Notes: generated by a model from the sequence alone, not told the origin. DNA of 64,000 bases from Bemisia tabaci (GCF_918797505.1 NC_092800.1:44013864-44077863), one strand, 5' to 3'. Positions 51,861 to 63,033 are shown, numbered from the stretch's first letter. Program-made: numbers and translations.

Positions 51861-52150
51861 GGTTGAAGAAAAACGACGTATGAACACTTTCAAGTTGCTA
51901 GATTTCACCCGTAAAACGCAGTGGCGTGGCATTCTTTGCGATATATTGATTGATCGGCCATTTAAACCTATGGAAAAGGATCGATAAACAGGGTGTTTGC
52001 AGCGAACACCTTAATAATCGATTCTTTACCGTGGGCTTAAATGGCATAACAATTGATATATCGCAATTCACGCCACGCCACTGATAAAATGGTTTATTTT
52101 CGAAAGAAGTTATAGATCTTTTGCTTGAAATTTGTTGACACTTCTATTCT
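51861..52150. mobile_element. MITE-A copy 21, split by hAT-1
   Basis: The left part (51861-51918) has 'gaagaaaaacgacgtatgaa' and 'aagttgctagatttc'. The right part (52092-52150) has 'tttattttcgaaagaagtta' and 'gcttgaaatttgttgacact'. The far terminus is lost. Confidence 0.65.
51919..52083. mobile_element. hAT-1 copy 3 with 8-bp target duplication
   Basis: It begins CAGTGGCGTGGCATTC and ends 'attcacgccacgccactg'. The flanks are GTAAAACG (51911-51918) and ATAAAATG (52084-52091), 6 of 8. The centre 'gggtgtttgcagcgaacacc' is empty, so it serves as an unoccupied version of copy 2. Confidence 0.9.
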
Positions 52151-52189
52151 CCCTTTTCTGGACAGAGTCGGATGATTCAGACTCACAAG

Positions 52190-52395
52190 CTAAGGAAAAA
52201 AGGACAAGCGGGAGACACGAACAAGAAGAAAAAGAGAAATAAGTAGGAGGAAAAGGAAAATATAAAGATGCGCATGAAGAAATTCTGCGCCCTCTTCTTT
52301 GTTATTTCTTCTCCTCTTCTCATTCCGCTTCTCTTTCGTCCTCTCCTTATCTTCTATTTTTTCCCTCTTCATCCTCCTCTTATTTTTTCTTATTA
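52190..52395. repeat. Purine tract followed by pyrimidine tract
   Basis: Bases 52190-52285 are A/G-rich and 52290-52395 are C/T-rich on the same strand, so the two halves can partly pair. The sequence is irregular, not a simple microsatellite. Confidence 0.6.
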
Positions 52396-52465
52396 AGTGC
52401 TCAGCCAATAAGGTGCACTTTTTGATTTCAACCCGCCGCTTGAGTTCTAGAATAGTACAGTATTG

Positions 52466-52890
52466 CAGGAATTGAACGGCGTAACAATCGCACTTAGATG
52501 GAATTTTCTCAACATTTTTTGAAGGTTTGTCGCACGTTTCTCAGAAAATCTGCATTTTATCAGAAGAAATTTGGCAACATCAAATTATTCAGAACCGATT
52601 TTTTTCCCAGCATGGCTTCGTACAATGTACCAAAGGAGATAAAGAGCCTGGAAAGTTCTATTGGTTATAGTTGTTGGAATAGTGTGTACAAATCAAGGAT
52701 TGGGCGCCTTCAATTCCGGTGATACTTCCAGGCTTACCGTTAAGCTAGTTTAGTTGCATGACCTAACTTAACCCAACCTGACTCAGTTGGGATCGGTTAC
52801 TGAGCGCTCTGGCCGATGAGAGTTCTACAACTCGGGCATATTCAATTTCAGCAAAGACAAAATTTGTTCTAACATCCCGGAATCAATTTT
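52466..52890 (+). repeat. Rep-D copy 2
   Basis: It begins 'ggaattgaacggcgtaacaa' at the same point as copy 1 and continues through 'cccagcatggcttcgtacaa' and 'gggcgccttcaattccggtg' to 'agcaaagacaaaat'. The shared left boundary shows that Rep-D is an element in its own right. Confidence 0.85.
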
Positions 52891-52965
52891 ATGTTTTATT
52901 TTTTACAAGGAGACTCATCAAATTATTCCATGAATTTGTGTCACGTTGTATGTTTGGTAGGTAAA

Positions 52966-53175
52966 TGCTATCTCGGCTCATGTGCGATCGACGTTTGTGA
53001 ATCTTGGCATTACAGGGTATTTTTTAACGGAACACTTGAGTTTTTCAGTCCAATTTTCGAAATTTTAAAATCAAAGATGACAGACGTGACCCAGAATGCT
53101 ATCTCGGCTCCTGTTCGATCGATTTTTGTGAATTATTTTCTGACGGAAAACTCGATATTTTAGTTAATTTTTCAA
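52966..53175. repeat. Rep-OO tandem dimer, copy 2
   Basis: The 'ctatctcggctcatgtgcga' block at about 52970 recurs as 'ctatctcggctcctgttcga' at about 53100, a period of about 131 bp. Each is followed by 'cgwttttgtgaat' and 'ttttcagtccaattttcgaa'-type sequence. Confidence 0.75.
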
Positions 53176-53414
53176 AATTAAAAATACGTCAAAGAAAATT
53201 TACGATGAGAAACTTTAAAACTTCCGCTAACCACTCCCCCGATACCTACATATTAGAGGTTCTCACTCGTTTTAAACACAACTCCTCTGTCTTTTTTCAT
53301 CTTCTCATCCTCTTCTATTTACTATTTTGACGTTATTTATGATGAAATGAACTAAGTCGTACGCAAACCATAAGCACATCGCTCCGTTCACCATGAATAC
53401 GTCCGGTTCTGCCT

Positions 53415-53775
53415 ACTTTCTCGTTTTCTTTATCTCTTTCTTCTTCCCTTTCTTCCTCTCTCTCTCGCCTCTCTCTTTTCTTTTCAATTCATTTCTAGTA
53501 TTCCCTTTTCTCCCAGCTCTTGTTTGTTCTCTTTTACTTCTTCTATTTCTTCTCTTCCTGTTTCACTTTCCTCTCAATTTTTACTTCATTCCCCTTTTTT
53601 TCTAGCTTTCTCTTTATTCTCTTTTGTGTCTATTTCTTCCAATTCGGAAGGCAAAAACCCTGCTAACTTATAAAGTTACATAAAAGTTACTTATAAGTAT
53701 AGTTACTTATAAGTAGGTATAGTTACTTTAAAGTTTACTTATAAAGTTTAAAGTTATTAAAGTTGCTTGAGGTTA
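53415..53775. repeat. Pyrimidine tract and AT-rich short tandem
   Basis: Bases 53415-53640 are almost pure C/T on the plus strand. Bases 53670-53765 repeat 'agttacttataagta' and 'aaagttta' units. The 70-codon frame over the first part (Phe/Leu/Ser) is low-complexity. Confidence 0.7.
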
Positions 53776-53777
53776 AA

Positions 53778-54112
53778 TGGAGAATTTGCAGGTGTCTGAA
53801 AATTGATGAATTTCGTATTTAAGTGCATGGAAACTGAGTGAACTGAACACGAGGATACCCTTGCTTGGTTCATGAATTGAACAATTATTGGAGAAGTTGT
53901 AACAACATTATTTAATCTGCTAAAATACGTGTGTTTAAATAGGAAATGCTGTCAGATGACGTCACTCGGTGGTGCATTTTCTCACTTTTAAATCTATTTG
54001 TATACTATTTCCCATATCAGAAAAAAATTATAATAATACTGTGAATTCAGCTCTTTAAGCACTTTCAGATGGAGCAATAAAAAAATTTGCATGCATATTC
54101 TCCTTGATAATA
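53778..54112. repeat. Rep-GG copy 1
   Basis: It matches 61978-62297: 'atggagaatttgcaggtgtc', 'attgaacaattattggagaa', 'gcattttctcac' and 'actttcagatggagcaata'. The ends 'atggagaatttgca' and 'tgcatgcatattctcc' are inverted. Confidence 0.8.
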
Positions 54113-54157
54113 CACAATGGTCTAAAAATTAGGAGAAAACGAATACATAGGAGTGCC

Positions 54158-54232
54158 CCCAAAAATTCACATTAACAAAGGAAATTTGGCAGCGTCTGAA
54201 AGCTCATACGGCGTTCTTCTTTCGCACGGGCC
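54158..54232. mobile_element. MITE-A copy 22, right end only
   Basis: It contains 'gaaatttggcagcgtctgaa' and 'gctcatacggcgttcttctt', then 'tcgcacggg'. No left half is visible. Confidence 0.65.
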
Positions 54233-54642
54233 CGTTTTATGCGTCCCAGAAGCTGCTCTCGGGATCCCTTGGAGAGGACGTTTACTCTTTTTTATTCGCG
54301 TGCAAACAACGTCCCGAATCGTTCATACTTCGCAACTTTGTAGGAGCGTTCCAGAGGCTTATCGGAGAAACGACGCCACAGTCATTGGATCCGTATGACG
54401 GTTACGTTTTTTTCGATCAGCCGATCGGGTTTGTTGATACTCGAGCACGGGAACACGAGAGTGGCGGGCACTTACGGGCCCGGTTTTACGACCGGGGTCT
54501 CTGATAAGTTGCGCTTCGATTCAGCATGAGCAAGGCTCGGGGCGCCAACTCCTCAGCCTTGAGGTTTGGGTCAATGCACGCACTGTATGAATATGAATAA
54601 GTCCACGATGGAAGCTAAAAAAGTTAATAATTTTTTGAAAAT
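54233..54642. other. GC-rich patch, nothing recognised
   Basis: CpG-rich sequence to about 54560, then AT-rich. No repeat or gene was matched. Confidence 0.3.
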
Positions 54643-55093
54643 TTTAAGGTGATTCGTCAAGCTCAAAAGAAGTGGTCGAACTGGCATGCGATACATTGCA
54701 TCCTTTAAGTGAAAAATTTCGGCAGGTTTTGAATTTGTAGCAGAACAAAGGACGATAGCCCCTGCGCATGAGCCTAAAGAATCAATCGAAATTCAAAAAT
54801 TCGCAAATTCAGAGAAAAGAAAGCAGAAAAATGTTAGGGAAAAAACCTCGTATTCGATTCAGCTATCAATTTCTGTATTGAATGCGAGGTTTTTTTCCTA
54901 ACACTATTCTGCTTTCATTTCTCTGAATTTTGCCGATTTTTGGGTTTAGAATGATTCTTTAAGCTTATGTGCAGGGGTTATCGTCCTTTTTATTCGCTAA
55001 GAATTCAAAATCTGCCGAGATTTTTGACCTAATCGGTGCGATATATTGCATGCCAATTTGACTACGTCACTTGAGCTTAACGAATCACCTTAA
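54643..55093. repeat. Pal-S, 451-bp palindrome
   Basis: It starts TTAAGGTGATTCGTCAAGCTC and ends 'gagcttaacgaatcaccttaa'. The arms of about 195 bp pair through 'ggcatgc', 'aggacgatagcccctgc' and 'gaaagcagaa'. The centre (54837-54898) is a tighter hairpin with arms 'aaaaaacctcg/cgaggttttttt'. Confidence 0.88.
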
Positions 55094-56032
55094 CCTAAAT
55101 CGAGGTTTTAAATTAGTTTTTTTTCCAATTCCGCATCAAAGCGTTATTATGTATACAAAAACTTAGAAATAAAAACTCAAAATTACAAAAATGGCTATGT
55201 TTCTTCGTCCTGTAAAACCGTCTGTTTGCGGATAGGCGGTATATTGCTGCGTTCTACCATAGCACTGCAGAGTAGTGAATCCAGTGATTTTATACCCATC
55301 CGCGACTAATTGTGTGATATAAATAGTGCGTAAATAGTATTTTTAATATCATTTTAAATAGGTTTTGTCACCAGATAAAGCTTTTTGCGGCAAAACCCAG
55401 AAATTTAACTCAAGTACACAATCTAAAAAGTAAGCAACTTAGCATAAGAGAGATCAAGAAGGACCTGAAGATAGGAATTTTCCCGGAAAGGCCATCGTCT
55501 AAAATAATTTAGGAGAACCGGGAGATCAGGAAACAGAAAAGGTACATTTTCAAAAAATTATTATGATCCAAATTTCATGGTCACTTCTTTAGCAAGACTC
55601 CACGGTGTCTACGAGTGCACGAGGAGCCGTCATCATACAGCTAATGATGACAGAAAAATTTGCTGAGGAACGGCTCCTCTCAATAAAAAAAAGAGAGGGA
55701 GAGAAAAACATGTACTACAGAGAACCCAAACCACGCGGGTCGACAAACGTGGAGGGGAGAAAAAATCCAACCCGGTCCGCGTAAAGAGAGACTAAATGCA
55801 AAATGCGGAGGCGCTTGCTTTACTTGTTGCCGGGGAGAATGTGCTCGCTTAGGCTTGACACGAAAAAACATATTATTTTGCCAGCAAGATGCCCTGTCAT
55901 GTCATGTTATTTACCCTCACAGGGAGACCAAAAAGCCTCCTCGCTCTTACAGATGTTAATAAATGAATACAAATTAACTTCTCCCTGTTGCGGGGAGCAA
56001 GAGGTTGTAGACTTGTTTTGTGCTTGTGAATT
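55094..56032. other. Unique stretch, nothing recognised
   Basis: AT-rich in the first half and mixed in the second. Frames here are short or extend into the (TTC)n array. Confidence 0.3.
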
Positions 56033-56320
56033 CACTCTTCTTTTTCTTCCTCTTCCACTTCTCCCTCTTCTTCTTAATTTTCCTCTCTTCTTCTTCCTCT
56101 TCTTCCTCTCCTTCTTTCTTTCCTTCTTTACCCTCCTCCTCATCTTCCTTTTCTTCTTTCTATTCTTCCTCTTCCTCCTCAACTTCCTCTTACTCTTATT
56201 GTTCTTCTTATACTTCTTCTTATACTTCTTCCTATTCTTCTTCTTCCTTTTATTCTTCTTCTTCTTCTGCTTCTTCTTCTTCTTCCTCTTCCTCTTCATC
56301 TTCTTCCTCTTCTTTTGACC
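56033..56320. repeat. (TTC)n-type microsatellite, about 285 bp
   Basis: Almost pure pyrimidine on the plus strand, with TTC, TCC and TTA variants. The 171-codon frames on both strands (Phe/Leu/Ser-rich plus, Lys/Arg-rich minus) are by-products. Long homopurine-homopyrimidine DNA like this can form triplexes (established knowledge). Confidence 0.9.
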
Positions 56321-56519
56321 CAAAGTGCATTCACAGGGAAAGTTAAAACAACGCGGCTCATGAATTTCACAAACGGGAATAAAGATTACACAAATTGAAC
56401 GTTTTTTGTAATCTTTGATCAACTCATTTCCGAATTCCTGTCATCGTTCCCTCTCTCATACGTTTGTTTCTTGATATTCCCCGGTCCAGTACACTTCATA
56501 ATCCTTGAAATTTTTGTAA

Positions 56520-56960
56520 GTGTATATGTTGCAAGCAATTAGCAATCGCCAGCAATTTGAAAGGCATGAGTGAATAAATAAAAAAGAATAGATTTCAGAA
56601 ATGTAGGAACAAGATTGAAGTACAAAGTACTGATTATTTTGCCTTTAATAAGAGGGGACATTTTTTCCTCCATAAGAGAATGGTAGTAATAGGTAAACTG
56701 ACGAGAGCGTATGGTGGAAGCCATGGCCTTAGTTGGGTTCAGTTGGGTCACGCAACTAAACTAACGCCGTGACAAAGCGTTGAGTATCACAAAAAATGAA
56801 GGCGCTCCGAAACGAGATCATGCTTTTGAAGGCCTTAACGCATCAGGCCTTCATTAAGCTGATTCACATCGAAAAAGTGTAAATGCTTGCAAACTGTCGA
56901 CGATTGCCAATTGCCAGCGACTAACACTATCTTCAGTCCCATTTATGACACCGCGGAGGC
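56520..56960 (-). repeat. Rep-D-related copy, inverse
   Basis: The blocks 'gggttcagttgggtcacgca', 'actaaactaacgccgtgaca' and 'gaaggcgctccg' match the inverse of Rep-D (48990-49090) and 30825-31065. The outer parts carry an inverted pair 'agcaatcgccagca' and 'gattgccaattgccagcg'. Confidence 0.6.
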
Positions 56961-58222
56961 TTAACATCAGCCTAAAATACGGGAACTAATCAGAAATGGA
57001 TTTTTATTGTCTTTACTCTCAGTATTTAAGGGACTCAATTTTGGCCGGGTGATAAACCCCGTTTTTCCAGCCATCACGCTATCAGGCTCGTCCAAAAGGA
57101 ATAAAATTAATAAAAATTGATTGAAAACCGATAGAACCTGGAATCTGAAGTGAGCTTTATAAGAGTAACCATTACCTGTTCCATGAATTTAAGGCACTTC
57201 TTTACCATCTTGGGAATGACTGTCTGTATGTTAAAACGCTAAAAAAAATGTGCTATTCTTTATTTCTAGTGGACACTAGTGCAAAAAGCGCTCGCTATCA
57301 GCCGGCGCTTAAAAAATCATAATTTTTCACTTGTAAATGCATCAACCACGTACATAACATACTGCATTTCAACGCCGCAAGAAATCTGCGCGCATCTTGT
57401 ATTTTCACTAGGAAACTGTTGGGCAATATTTTACTAGAAATCTCACTAATTTTCATTCCAAGTGAGTACTTTCAGCTATATATTGGACGGGTATCGCAGT
57501 TTTTTTCATGTCAAAATACATCGTATCTTCTTACAGCATATCTAGAATAGCATATTCCGACATTTTCATCGTGATATTTGAGTCATATTCCGTAAGCGTT
57601 ATCTTTTCTTTTGCCGTTGATAAATTTCGCATCGTACTCATTGAAAAATTCTGAGTCTCATCCTGAAACTTTCGGAGCATGGTGTACGTTTGTATGTAAA
57701 ACGCAGTAACCACGAACAAATAAGTGCCAGGACGTTTTCCAAGAAAGAGACTTGCGTTGCATGGTTGCGTTGGCCCTGTCGCTTCGCTTCCGACGCGTCA
57801 CTCTGTTTTAACAAAACTCCATCAAACCCAGACTGTTGCGACATGCAGGGCATACAGTAAGAAATAGGAACCGACATTTTGTTGTTCATATGAGAAGTAG
57901 AACACGAAATGGATTGCAGTTAGGAAAAATATCGAACCAGCGAGATTACAGTGTTTTCAAAATCGTGCAACTTCTCATTTTTTTTTAAAAAACAATACTA
58001 AATATAGTACAGAATTAAAATGTACACAATTATTTTCCTTGAAAATTAACAATTTTTTGGTGGGAAGCCAAAATCATTTGTTATTCTGGGAGATTTTTTA
58101 GACAATTATAGAGAAGCAAACATTTATACAACACTGTAATCGTGCTGACTCCTTTTTGCTAAATGCGATCCAAATAACCTAAACGTCCGGTTAATATTTT
58201 TCAGTTAGTTGACTTTTAGATT
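56961..58222. other. Unique AT-rich stretch, nothing recognised
   Basis: Two overlapping minus-strand frames (57531-57719 and 57638-57889) lack known motifs. No repeat match was found. Confidence 0.3.
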
Positions 58223-58442
58223 CCTGGAAAAAAAGAGGTTTAAGGATCGTTGGATGACATGGGTATTTCCAATTAATTGCGGTAGTACCCCAATAAATAC
58301 TTAGGTCACTAGCCTAAATTATGCAGCATTGTCCTAACTTGAGTTGTGGTACTACCATAATTAATTGAAAATGCTCACATCATCCATCAAACTGGGGCAT
58401 TACTACAATTTTAGGGGATAATCCCTAACCCTTTTTTCTGTG
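58223..58442. mobile_element. Cac-6 palindromic element, TT duplication
   Basis: It begins CCTGGAAAAAAAGAGGTTTA and ends 'taacccttttttctgtg', with TT on both sides. The arms share 'ggatgacatgggtattt' and 'attaattgcggtagtacc'. Confidence 0.7.
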
Positions 58443-58688
58443 TTACATCAGCGTGGTGCACATTTGGCAATGTCGGAATGTTTTTGGTCTGACCCCCTGA
58501 AATTAATCCATTTGATCAAAAAAGACTCTCTGCCGAGTTTTAGCCAAATCGGATAGTATTAACCCATGCCAACAGAGCCGTCTTTTTTATATGGGATTGT
58601 ATATTGAAAAGCGCTTTTTCTCCAGAAAAATATTCTTGACTTTGCCTCCTATCTTGAATGAGATTTGCTGACTTTTTGTGCGATTTAA

Positions 58689-58770
58689 TTGGACGTATTT
58701 GTGCTAAAAGGAACTATGTGCATAGGGTCTGTGTGAAACATAGTTCCTTTTGGTAAAAATAGGTTCAATT
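58689..58770. repeat. Pal-N relative without Q core
   Basis: The left 'ggacgtatttgtgctaaaag' and 'gaactatgtgcat' return as 'aaacatagttccttttggta'. The centre is only about 12 bp ('agggtctgtgtg'), so the 40-bp core is absent. Confidence 0.75.
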
Positions 58771-59519
58771 GACACTTGTATGATTCCACAAATCAACATA
58801 TTTAATAAATTAAATTAATATTAAAATAAATTCGAGAATAAATAAAACTGTTTATTCTATCGATAAACAACTAATTCAGTAGTTCATAGTTCTTTTTATA
58901 TACAAACACGTCGAGTTTCCCGTGCTCAAACAGACAACAGTCGAATATGAAAAGCACCGGAGGCCTTTCAGTTTTTGCGTTTACATCCCAGGGCGGGAGT
59001 TGAAATTGTTGATTTTAAAACGGAACGTAAAATTTCCTTTTGTCCGCACTCGCACCGAAAATGTTCCGAATTCAATCGCGTGCAACATTGTCGAAGCTAT
59101 CCGCGGAACGGCAAAAATAACCCTTGCACCTCAATTGAACAGCCCACGCGAAAAACAACGTAAATGCTGCAGGTATTCGACGGTAACGACGTCCTTTTTC
59201 GAGTAATTCGAGCACTTCAATCAACAACGAAACACAACGGTCCTGTGTATCGATTGCCTCTGTTTTCAATGTTCGTTTCCGACTCTTTCGATCAATGTCG
59301 CCGATTATTGCGACTTTAATGCAGATGCCTCACGAGGGAATCGAATAATTTTTATATTTTGGCAACGCTGTTTGTGATACATTCGGTCATCCGCGAATCA
59401 AACGTGAAATTCTTGCTCGGTCGAAAATTCCACCCAGTGCCACGAAATAATAGTAAAATCTACAGGAGAGCATTGCGTGTGCACTTTGCAAGGGTACACG
59501 GGGCGCATATTGTTATCTA
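58771..59519. other. Unique stretch, nothing recognised
   Basis: AT-rich, then moderately GC-rich from 58920. Overlapping frames at 58922-59206 and 58975-59163 have no known family. Confidence 0.3.
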
Positions 59520-59766
59520 TGCTGCCGTGCTTAGCAAGAACGCCGTTAATTCATCAAGATTTTCCCTTGTTTTTTGAAACTTAACACTTTATAAAATTAA
59601 AACGGTTATACCCATGCACCTCAGATTTTCAGGATAAATTGTTGATAGTATTTGCAAAAAATTCTTTAAAAATATTGTCCAAAGGTACACAAGTTTTTCT
59701 GCTTTGATACATTGTTTCCAATAAATGTAAAATGGCGTTTACGGCGTTTATGCGTTGCACGGCAGG
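59520..59766. mobile_element. MITE-A relative with a different interior
   Basis: It starts GCTGCCGTGCTTAGCAAGAA and ends 'gcgttgcacggcagg'. The middle does not follow the MITE-A order and lacks 'ttggcaac'. Its left end matches the fragment at 37018-37072. Confidence 0.65.
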
Positions 59767-60250
59767 ATGGCGCAAAATGAACAAGATCAGCCTAACTGCA
59801 TTTCACGTTGCGTAATTTTCTCTAATATTTTAGTTTTTTAAACAAGGGACCAAACTACTTTATAGTTTTGAACTCTCGGAGAATTTACTCTACAATATAC
59901 TTACAAAAATTTCAAGTTTTAGTGTGTTCAGAAATCTGCGACATATCTCAAACATCCAAAGAGAGCGGACTCTTCTAGAAAGCATCGACCACTGATAGCC
60001 GCAAAAACTAAGGAACTCAGCCCGGTAGCTCTTTGAAACGGACTGTGACAAAAAAAGAAAATTGTAAAAGCCCAAGAGTCTTTACATTTGATTAAGTTGT
60101 TCATCATTTCAATGAAGATGGACCAAAACTTTTATGCATCGCTTCTCTTTATGCTCGCGTACCTCTCGAGGTTCAATAGCGGTATCAAAGGGAATAATAG
60201 GAGCTTTTTCAATCCACGGATAAAAGTCTCTTGCGGGTCGATTTTTGAAT
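59767..60250. other. No feature recognised
   Basis: AT-rich DNA with short frames only. Confidence 0.3.
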
Positions 60251-60440
60251 TGTTGTCGAATGAGTTGATCGAAACCTCCCTATCTTCTTGATGGTATATA
60301 TCGATCAAGGTCATTCGATAGCTCCCTATCTTCACGATGGTATATATCGATCGAAGTACATATATAATCGTTATCGAATGAGTTGATCGATAGCTCCCTA
60401 TCTTCACAATGGTAAATGTCGATCGAAGTTATTCGATAAC
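60251..60440. repeat. Irregular tandem repeat, three units
   Basis: The block 'tccctatcttcacgatgg' with 'atatatcgatcgaag' occurs near 60276, 60322 and 60393 (spacings about 46 and 71 bp). A 'cgaatgagttgatcga' block accompanies two of them. Self-inverse GATATATC- and GATCGATC-type words add hairpins. Confidence 0.75.
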
Positions 60441-60707
60441 GATTCGATATTCGACCTGCTGTGCGGAGTACTTCTCGAGACGGTGAGTGTGTTAGACCAA
60501 AGCTTCACGTCGAAATCATCTCTCGTAAGTCGGTGAAAGAAGGGCGGTCCCACCTTTGGAGCGAGCCCTTATCGAATGGTCCATTTAAATTTGGAGCCTC
60601 TCCGCGTAGAGTGTATCGCAAATAAACTTGAGAGTTCAGTGTCCCGACAGGGTTTTCACATCTCTAGAAATCGGAAACTTTTGAGCCGGAGAGCTCAGTC
60701 TCAAACA
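60441..60707. other. GC-moderate segment, possible old LTR end
   Basis: It has 'gcaaataaacttgagagttc' (a polyadenylation-like AATAAA) and then 'cccgacagggttttcaca'. This resembles the downstream half of an LTR, but I find no matching partner, primer site or flanking duplication. Confidence 0.25.
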
Positions 60708-60881
60708 CACTGAAAAAAGAGATTGGTAGAATTTACCATTCCTTCACGCTGTATTTCACACAGCGTCAGTTCAGAGTCAATTCTGCCAGAAGAATGATAA
60801 ACGTTACTATATACTGGTACAGGTAACCATTCCTCTGGCAGAATCAACTTGTAAATTCTACCAATATTTTTTTTTTCAGTG
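60708..60881. mobile_element. Cac-2 complete copy
   Basis: It begins CACTGAAAAAAGAGATTGG and ends with a T-run and 'cagtg'. The flanks are CA and TA. It matches 20690-20885, including 'cacgctgtatttcacacagc' and 'cctctggcagaatc'. Confidence 0.85.
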
Positions 60882-61977
60882 TAGACAGGGTTCTCGTTGA
60901 TCGGGAAAACAGGGGTTCTTTAATTTTGCAAGACAATCTTTGGGAAAACAAATTGAATCCGTGCAAAAACCTGTAAATAAATGGGAGGTCTGTACCATGT
61001 ATGAGTAAATGCGAAAGAGATAATTTTTTAGCCTTTAAGTTACATGTATAGGTAATGTATTTGTGCCATGTATAGGTAAATTCGAAAGAGATAATTGTTC
61101 AGCTTCAATGTTCCGAAAACAGTCAAATAAAGGCCTGCCGATGATCGCAAAGTCACGAAAAACGTCGCGAACCGAGTTAAGTGGTCTGGTAGTTTTACTG
61201 TTGATACTTTAATCGCAGCATGTTAAAAAAAAAAAAAAAAAAAAAAATCTGAACAACATTTTAAATTTTCTTAAAAAGCGGGTTCATTGGAAGTTAGTGA
61301 CTGCCAACAGCCGCAAAAATCATTAAAATCGGCTCAATAGATCTCTCGAAATGAGACATCAGTTTAAGACTGAATTTGAGCGCACATTGTTGAAATCATC
61401 CTGTCGTTTAAGAGTTCATTCATCTTAATGGTGCTCATCTTCTTCGGGAATCTGAAAAACGCGCCTACATACAAAACAGCTGAGTGCTTCTCTAATAAAA
61501 AGTATTAGAGCTTTCCCGATTGTTTTCGATTGCATGGCAATCTCTTTATAAGAGTGGCTAGTTCTCCTATGTCAGAGACAAAGTCGCATTTTATGGAGCA
61601 ATCTAGCAACGCCGCCTCACATTATTCTTTAGCACTTGGTCGCTTTATTGTTGTCCTGGCGATAAATATGATAACTACATATTCGCGCTGAATGTTCGTG
61701 AGGACGAGTATACCCTCTTTTTATTCAAGTTTTCCCGTCATAACGGATGTTGCAATGTTTGCACGTCATTATTTCCTGCAATGAAAAAGCGCATAAAGGG
61801 GTAGGATCATAAGCCGAATCGATGATTTTGCAAATGCACCGGAACAATTTGGCTCACGTAAGTAGAAGGGAGCCAAACTTAAGGAAAAAAGAATCTATCT
61901 GAAAATCTCAGTAACGAGGCAAATGCGCAACATGTTTGCTATCAACTGTCCCTGAAAAAAATTGAGATTTTCCAGTA
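60882..61977. other. AT-rich stretch with imperfect duplication and A23 run
   Basis: The block 'ccatgtatgagtaaatgcga' near 60997 recurs as 'ccatgtataggtaaattcga' near 61070. Bases 61225-61247 are A23. A MITE-A-like right end ('caatctagcaacgccg', 'ttctttagcac') may lie at 61600-61640. Nothing else is recognised. Confidence 0.4.
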
Positions 61978-62297
61978 AAATGGAGACTTTGCAGGTGTCG
62001 CATTTTGTAATTTCATGTTTAAAATGATACTGCTAGGAATACTTACCCTTCGTTTCTAAATTGAACAATTATCGGAGAAAATATGACAAGATAACCGCAT
62101 CTGCTAAAGTACATGCGTTTAAATGGGAAATATCGCAAGATGATGTCACAAGGCGGCGCATTTTCTCACATTTAAATCTATTTTTATACTATTTTCCGCA
62201 GCCAAAAAAAAATTATGTAAAATACTGCAAAATCAGTTCTTTAGGCGCTTTCAGATGAAGCAATTAAAAAAATTGCGTGCAAATTCTCCATTCTAGT
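61978..62297. repeat. Rep-GG copy 2
   Basis: It runs from 'atggagactttgcaggtgtc' to 'tgcgtgcaaattctccat', an inverted pair. The interior matches 53778-54112 ('attgaacaattatcggagaa', 'gcattttctcac'). Confidence 0.8.
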
Positions 62298-62824
62298 TCC
62301 TACACCGAAACTGAATCAAAGAGCCACACACATGAATATGAAACACATGAACACACATTATTATGAAAGCGTTGGTGAAAAATCATTTTCGTCAGACTTT
62401 ACATGCAGAACTGCCAACCCGTTCCACGAGCAGGTCTCTTCTCTGCCATGGTTCCTGCCCGCTTAAAGCTGCCCATCCCTGTTGGGGGTAAAGCCCGCCG
62501 GAAAACAAAGATATCCTGTTTCTTACGGTACTTTCACACGAGATGAGATACGCGTAAAGTGGGGACTTTAAATTGCGCCGAGGTAAACAGTTTACCGACG
62601 CTGGGGATGGGGTTACCTTGAGAAACTATCCGTGTATTTAGGCCAGCGCCCCCCCCCCCCCTTCAGCCGTTTGCCCGCCCCGCCACCCCATAGCTCCTTC
62701 GCAGACTCACCCCGTGCGCATTGATTGTATCTCGTGTCAGTCGCGCTAACTAAGCCTGACATTTGCATCAACGGCGCAACCCTTTGTTGCCAAATCACTG
62801 AGGCTCCGCCGAAGTTAGGGAACG
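62298..62824. other. Unremarkable stretch with C13 tract
   Basis: Bases 62649-62661 are C13. A 134-codon minus-strand frame (62613-63017) crosses the C-run and Cac-3, so it is not a credible gene. Confidence 0.4.
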
Positions 62825-63033
62825 CACTAAAAAAAATTGTATGCTGTTTTAGCACCTTGGATGTCAAAAATGTGCCTGGTGATCCTAAGATGCTACTTTG
62901 AGTGCCCACGCAGTTGAATTTGCATTCATAGGATGTAAAGTCAACTGCGAGGGCAGTAAAGGGAGCATCTTGGGATCCCCAGACACATTTTTGACATCCT
63001 TGGTGCCAAAACAGCATATTATTTTTTTCAGTG
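62825..63033. mobile_element. Cac-3 palindromic element, CG duplication
   Basis: It begins CACTAAAAAAAATTGTATGC and ends 'tattatttttttcagtg', with CG at 62823-62824 and 63034-63035. The arms of about 95 bp share 'ttggatgtcaaaaatgtg' and 'gcagttgaatttgcat'. Confidence 0.88.

Noticed and set aside
55803..56422. 171-codon open frames on both strands
   Set aside because: They are translations of the (TTC)n array, giving Phe/Leu/Ser runs on one strand and Lys/Arg runs on the other. Their flanks are not similar to any protein I know.
60251..60660. Solo LTR
   Set aside because: There is no second copy, no convincing 4-6 bp flanking duplication, and no primer-binding site. The AATAAA and CA end alone are weak.
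62613..63017. 134-codon minus-strand frame
   Set aside because: It crosses a C13 tract and the palindromic Cac-3 element. Such a span would not be a conserved gene.
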